This document shows positions 47,754 to 50,333 of a stretch of 50,333 bases of DNA, in pieces. The translations under genes were made by a program, and so were the position numbers. The stretch is from the IMG/VR virus record IMGVR_UViG_3300049478_000004, positions 1 to 50,333 of that record; one strand, 5' to 3'. The notes below the pieces were generated by a model, which worked only from the letters and a program-made list of their open reading frames with translations, was not told the DNA's origin and ran no database searches. Source of the DNA: a virus. Position 1 is the stretch's first letter. The number at the start of each line of letters is the position of its first letter.

Positions 47754-47777
47754 TTTACTCCTTTACTCCATTACTCC
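47754..47777 (-). repeat. Octamer array, 3 units
   Basis: TTTACTCC, TTTACTCC, ATTACTCC on plus, in the leader of the endolysin gene. Confidence 0.9.
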
Positions 47778-47782
47778 TGTTT

Positions 47783-48301
47783 TTAATTCCCTGATTCATA
47801 CCATGTAATATTTATAGTAAAAGATGACGTTTGTGTACCTCCGTTATAAAATACTAAACAATACTTTGTGCTTGGCTTTAAGATTCTTTCCGTTGCGCCG
47901 GATACGAATGATGCGGTTGTTTTTGGGCCTCCACCTGTCGGGATTACATCCCGATCGATCAGAGTACCTCCGGAAACACCTGTGGGATTGATATAGTTTA
48001 GAAATGTCGGTGTCTTTGCCGATCTCCTGTCAAGATTACTCGTAATGTCCGGAGGTGTTGTTCCGTCTGTGATTGTTGGTGCTTCATAAAGGCTGCATGT
48101 AACCGGGCCTCCACCCTCAACGTCCATAGTTCTGCTGAAAATATGGATTAACTTTCCCGCAGGAACGATCCCTTGCATATATGCTGTTCCTAATGATGCT
48201 ATTGAGTATGTGTGTCCAAATTTAAACATTTGACCATTGAATAAATACTGCATCCAGTATGTCCTTGGATTATTTGTGCTGCTCCCTATAACTGCCGCCA
48301 T
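47783..48301 (-). CDS. Tail-associated protein, unknown
   Basis: 172 residues, MAAVIGSSTNNPRTYWMQYL..., beta-rich, with a probable carbohydrate-binding-like jelly roll (TKYCLVFYNGGTQTSSFTIN). Coupled to the upstream gene (two-base gap). Probably an accessory tip protein or module of the fibre. Confidence 0.65.
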   Translation of the reverse strand: MAAVIGSSTNNPRTYWMQYLFNGQMFKFGHTYSIASLGTAYMQGIVPAGKLIHIFSRTMDVEGGGPVTCSLYEAPTITDGTTPPDITSNLDRRSAKTPTFLNYINPTGVSGGTLIDRDVIPTGGGPKTTASFVSGATERILKPSTKYCLVFYNGGTQTSSFTINITWYESGN

Positions 48302-48302
48302 A

Positions 48303-48638
48303 TCATATCACCTCTGCAATTCGTATTGTATTTGTGACTTCATCTGTCGCAACCCAGAATCTCTCAGGGATTTGATCCGGTGGATTTGGGTCTAAGTCTA
48401 TTGTGATTGTCTCTCCAGAAAAACTGATGAATGTCGGTGTTGTTCCGGGTGTAAATGTGCTCCTATCTGCCAGATACATCATGTTGCTAGAATCATTTAT
48501 AATATAGATTCTCGTCCGTCCAGCTAAAATGTCCGCTCCAACTTTGATTTCTGTTGGCGTTGTAGAAACGGTAATATTGCCAATTACATACTGACTCAAA
48601 ACTGGTGATGCGTTTCTGTGGTGATTTGACCCTTCCAT
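48303..48638 (-). CDS. Small tail-tip protein, unknown
   Basis: 111 residues, MEGSNHHRNASPVLSQYVIG..., with SSNMMYLADRSTFTPGTTPT as in capsid/tail 'ornament' proteins. Between fibre and 47783 gene. Unknown role. Confidence 0.6.
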   Translation of the reverse strand: MEGSNHHRNASPVLSQYVIGNITVSTTPTEIKVGADILAGRTRIYIINDSSNMMYLADRSTFTPGTTPTFISFSGETITIDLDPNPPDQIPERFWVATDEVTNTIRIAEVI

Positions 48639-48651
48639 AATTCATACCTCC

Positions 48652-50333
48652 TTATTGGTTTAACTTGGATTCCAATGCTTCAATTTTGCTCATCAGGATT
48701 TGGTTTGCTCCGATTAAATGTCCGATCAGGGCGTTGAGACTGACGTTGTGCTTGCCCTCGTCTGTCATATCCTCATCCGGGAGATCGTCGGCTATGATGC
48801 CGATGTGCTTGTTTACTTCCTCCGGCTCGTCCTTATAATGGAACCGTTTCATCTTGAGGGCTTTTATCCGGTTGTAACTGTCGGTGCAGTCTGCGTCCTC
48901 CTCATCCTTTTTGACGGATCGCTCCGACGTTGTCAGGAATGCTCCGGCATAGGCTTGATAATATCGGTGTGAGGTTGTTCCGATAAATCCGTGAAGGTCT
49001 ACGGCGGGCCGCAGCGTTTCTTCATTGGTGCTGCCGTTGACTCCCTCGTTGTCAAATTCCATGCGGCGGTTGCTATCGTTACAAATTGCGGCAATGAATG
49101 CCATGGTTCCGGTTTCGCGCATGCTGATCATGCGGTTTTCGCCGGATAGGACTCCTTCTCCCACACGGAATTCGAGGCCGTTATTGGATGCCATCGTGAA
49201 ATCGTTCGCCGTGTAGTCCATATACATATGGCCCCGATATGTGTTGTTCTTAAACCGCATAAATAATTCCGGAAGGGCTGCTGAATAAGCCGAGTTATCG
49301 GTATTCGAATCAATATAGAACAACGATGATCCGTTTATTCCGGCCCCGGATGTGAGCCTTAAAGCCTTGTATACGATCCATGTATTTGGGCATAGACTCC
49401 GATTAAATCGGAGGCTGCGATAAAGCTGTTTCTCCTCCTCGAATTGGCTTGCTGTTTCCTTGTTTACGATCTGGGCCCCATCGATCAGGTGTTTTGATGT
49501 GTTCGCCGTTCCGACTGCGTTAAAGAATGAAATCTCCAAATAAACAGTCGTTGCCGGGAGGCTTGCTCCTCCGTATACGAGGCCCCCGAACCGCTTCCAT
49601 TGGTAGTTATAGGATGTCCCTGTCCGGAGTTGAACGGTGAATGAATTCAGAGGACTTGGACTCAGCCGGGTATATGCGGCGTTACATGCATAAATCTCCA
49701 TGGTCGCCACGGTGTCCGCTGTCGTTCCCTCATATGCACACGCATAGGCCGAGGCGTAATATGGGCCGACGAGCCCGCCCGCAATGGTGAGCCTTACATA
49801 TTGGTATGGCCTCGACACCGGACTCCTCTGAATGACCGCTGCTTGTGCTCCAAACATGACATTGGCATATTGACTTGCTGCCGTGCTATAAATCATTGAG
49901 TTTGCCGGGGTATCCCATTTCCACCAGTCGTATGTCTGAACCTCTGCAAAGGCTGGGAAATTGGCATCAACGGCGAATGTGTTTGTTACGATGGCGGCAC
50001 CGGTCGCCGGTACGAGCTCAAAGCTGGGATCGGAGATCAGGTTTTCATCATAACCGCCGCCCTGCCATTTGTTTTGGTTCTGCTGGATCGTGTCGGATGT
50101 CGATTGTACCGTTGCGCCTTGATCGACGGATAATGGAACATAATTCCCGAAAGTGAATTCATTATTTTCCGGCTCTGCGAGATTTCGCCGTATTTCAATA
50201 ACCCGAACTTGGACTATGAGTTCCGGCTGGAAATCTGTATCAATAATGGTTACTGTATCGCCCAGCCTCACCTTTTCATATGAAAGGCCAGCTATTTCCT
50301 CAAGGTCAACGGCCCGGATCGTGTACGAAAGCA
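48652..50333 (-). CDS. Tail-tip protein with S74 chaperone domain (allele 2, runs off right edge)
   Basis: The frame is open past base 50333; the visible 3' part codes about 560 residues. The C-terminus has a complete S74 chaperone: TTSERSVKKDEEDAD (catalytic Ser in TSER), IKALKMKRFHYKDEPEEVNK, HIGIIADDLPDEDMTD, NALIGHLIGANQILM and a coiled end SKIEALESKLNQ. From 50333 down to about 49530 it closely matches 1527 to ~720; further on it diverges in the receptor-binding part. Confidence 0.87.
   Translation of the reverse strand, partial: LSYTIRAVDLEEIAGLSYEKVRLGDTVTIIDTDFQPELIVQVRVIEIRRNLAEPENNEFTFGNYVPLSVDQGATVQSTSDTIQQNQNKWQGGGYDENLISDPSFELVPATGAAIVTNTFAVDANFPAFAEVQTYDWWKWDTPANSMIYSTAASQYANVMFGAQAAVIQRSPVSRPYQYVRLTIAGGLVGPYYASAYACAYEGTTADTVATMEIYACNAAYTRLSPSPLNSFTVQLRTGTSYNYQWKRFGGLVYGGASLPATTVYLEISFFNAVGTANTSKHLIDGAQIVNKETASQFEEEKQLYRSLRFNRSLCPNTWIVYKALRLTSGAGINGSSLFYIDSNTDNSAYSAALPELFMRFKNNTYRGHMYMDYTANDFTMASNNGLEFRVGEGVLSGENRMISMRETGTMAFIAAICNDSNRRMEFDNEGVNGSTNEETLRPAVDLHGFIGTTSHRYYQAYAGAFLTTSERSVKKDEEDADCTDSYNRIKALKMKRFHYKDEPEEVNKHIGIIADDLPDEDMTDEGKHNVSLNALIGHLIGANQILMSKIEALESKLNQ

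Noticed and set aside
8615-47777. Repeated TTTACTC units as a CRISPR array or microsatellite noise
   Set aside because: Units are 8 bp without spacers, spread over many sites; no cas genes. Their strict link to gene borders and one strand argues against random slippage.
1-50333. Direct terminal repeat of a linear phage genome
   Set aside because: The two ends are similar but not identical (the tail-tip distal parts diverge strongly), so they are alleles or paralogues of one gene, not an exact terminal redundancy.
1-50333. tRNA or rRNA genes, insertion sequences, diversity-generating retroelement
   Set aside because: No cloverleaf with CCA-type end, no transposase or reverse transcriptase frame, and no template repeat next to the tail gene was seen by eye.

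Overview
The window is almost entirely a temperate, long-tailed (siphovirus-type) phage or phage-plasmid genome whose host is most likely a spore-forming Firmicute (Clostridia or Bacilli). The evidence for the host is strong AGGAGG-type ribosome binding sites, PBSX/Mu-like head proteins (XkdF protease, gp29/gpF-like portal and minor head), a Gram-positive-type endolysin, and a SpoIIID-like sporulation regulator inside the head operon. No tRNA, rRNA, CRISPR array or insertion sequence was seen.

Layout. 1-23.8 kb (minus strand, read right to left) is the late operon: ParB-methyltransferase fusion, small and large terminase, portal, SpoIIID-like regulator, Acb2-like cyclic-nucleotide sponge, zinc ribbon, minor head protein, a giant 1262-residue protein that joins DNA-repair domains to a capsid protease, scaffold, decoration, major capsid, connectors, two tail-tube paralogues, frameshifted tail chaperones, tape measure, Dit and tail-tip protein. 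24-33.3 kb (minus) is the early region: HicAB, many small zinc-ribbon proteins, RusA, DnaC-type loader, DnaD-like initiator with an iteron origin inside its gene, a single-strand annealing protein and Gam. 33.3-35.1 kb is the lysogeny switch: Xre repressor on plus, divergent HTH gene on minus, catalytic-domain-only tyrosine recombinase. 35.1-40.5 kb (minus) holds ParA with an RHH partner and other maintenance genes. 40.7-46.5 kb (mostly plus) is an accessory block: gamma-glutamyl cyclotransferase, RelBE, amidoligase, DUF932, ART-like protein, membrane-anchored protein, HTH. 46.6-50.3 kb (minus) returns to lysis (holin, endolysin) and tail-tip genes.

The two window edges carry two versions of the same tail-tip gene. 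They agree closely for the part encoding the central region and diverge toward the receptor-binding/S74 C-terminus. The simplest reading is a circular genome of about 48.8 kb in which two alleles of the tail gene closed the assembly; a true tandem duplication is the alternative.

Three genome-wide regulatory or structural patterns cut across the gene map. (1) Arrays of an 8-bp repeat (GGAGTAAA in the minus-strand transcript) sit at at least eleven minus-strand gene borders. (2) A 17-bp interrupted dyad, TGTnnACTnAGTnnACA, overlaps promoters around the plus-strand accessory block (nine copies). (3) A GGCTTGTCC box lies in four lysogeny/maintenance promoters. Together with the multi-domain repair protease, a CHAP endolysin whose halves are in swapped order, and the amidoligase/cyclotransferase pair, these are the parts most worth checking.
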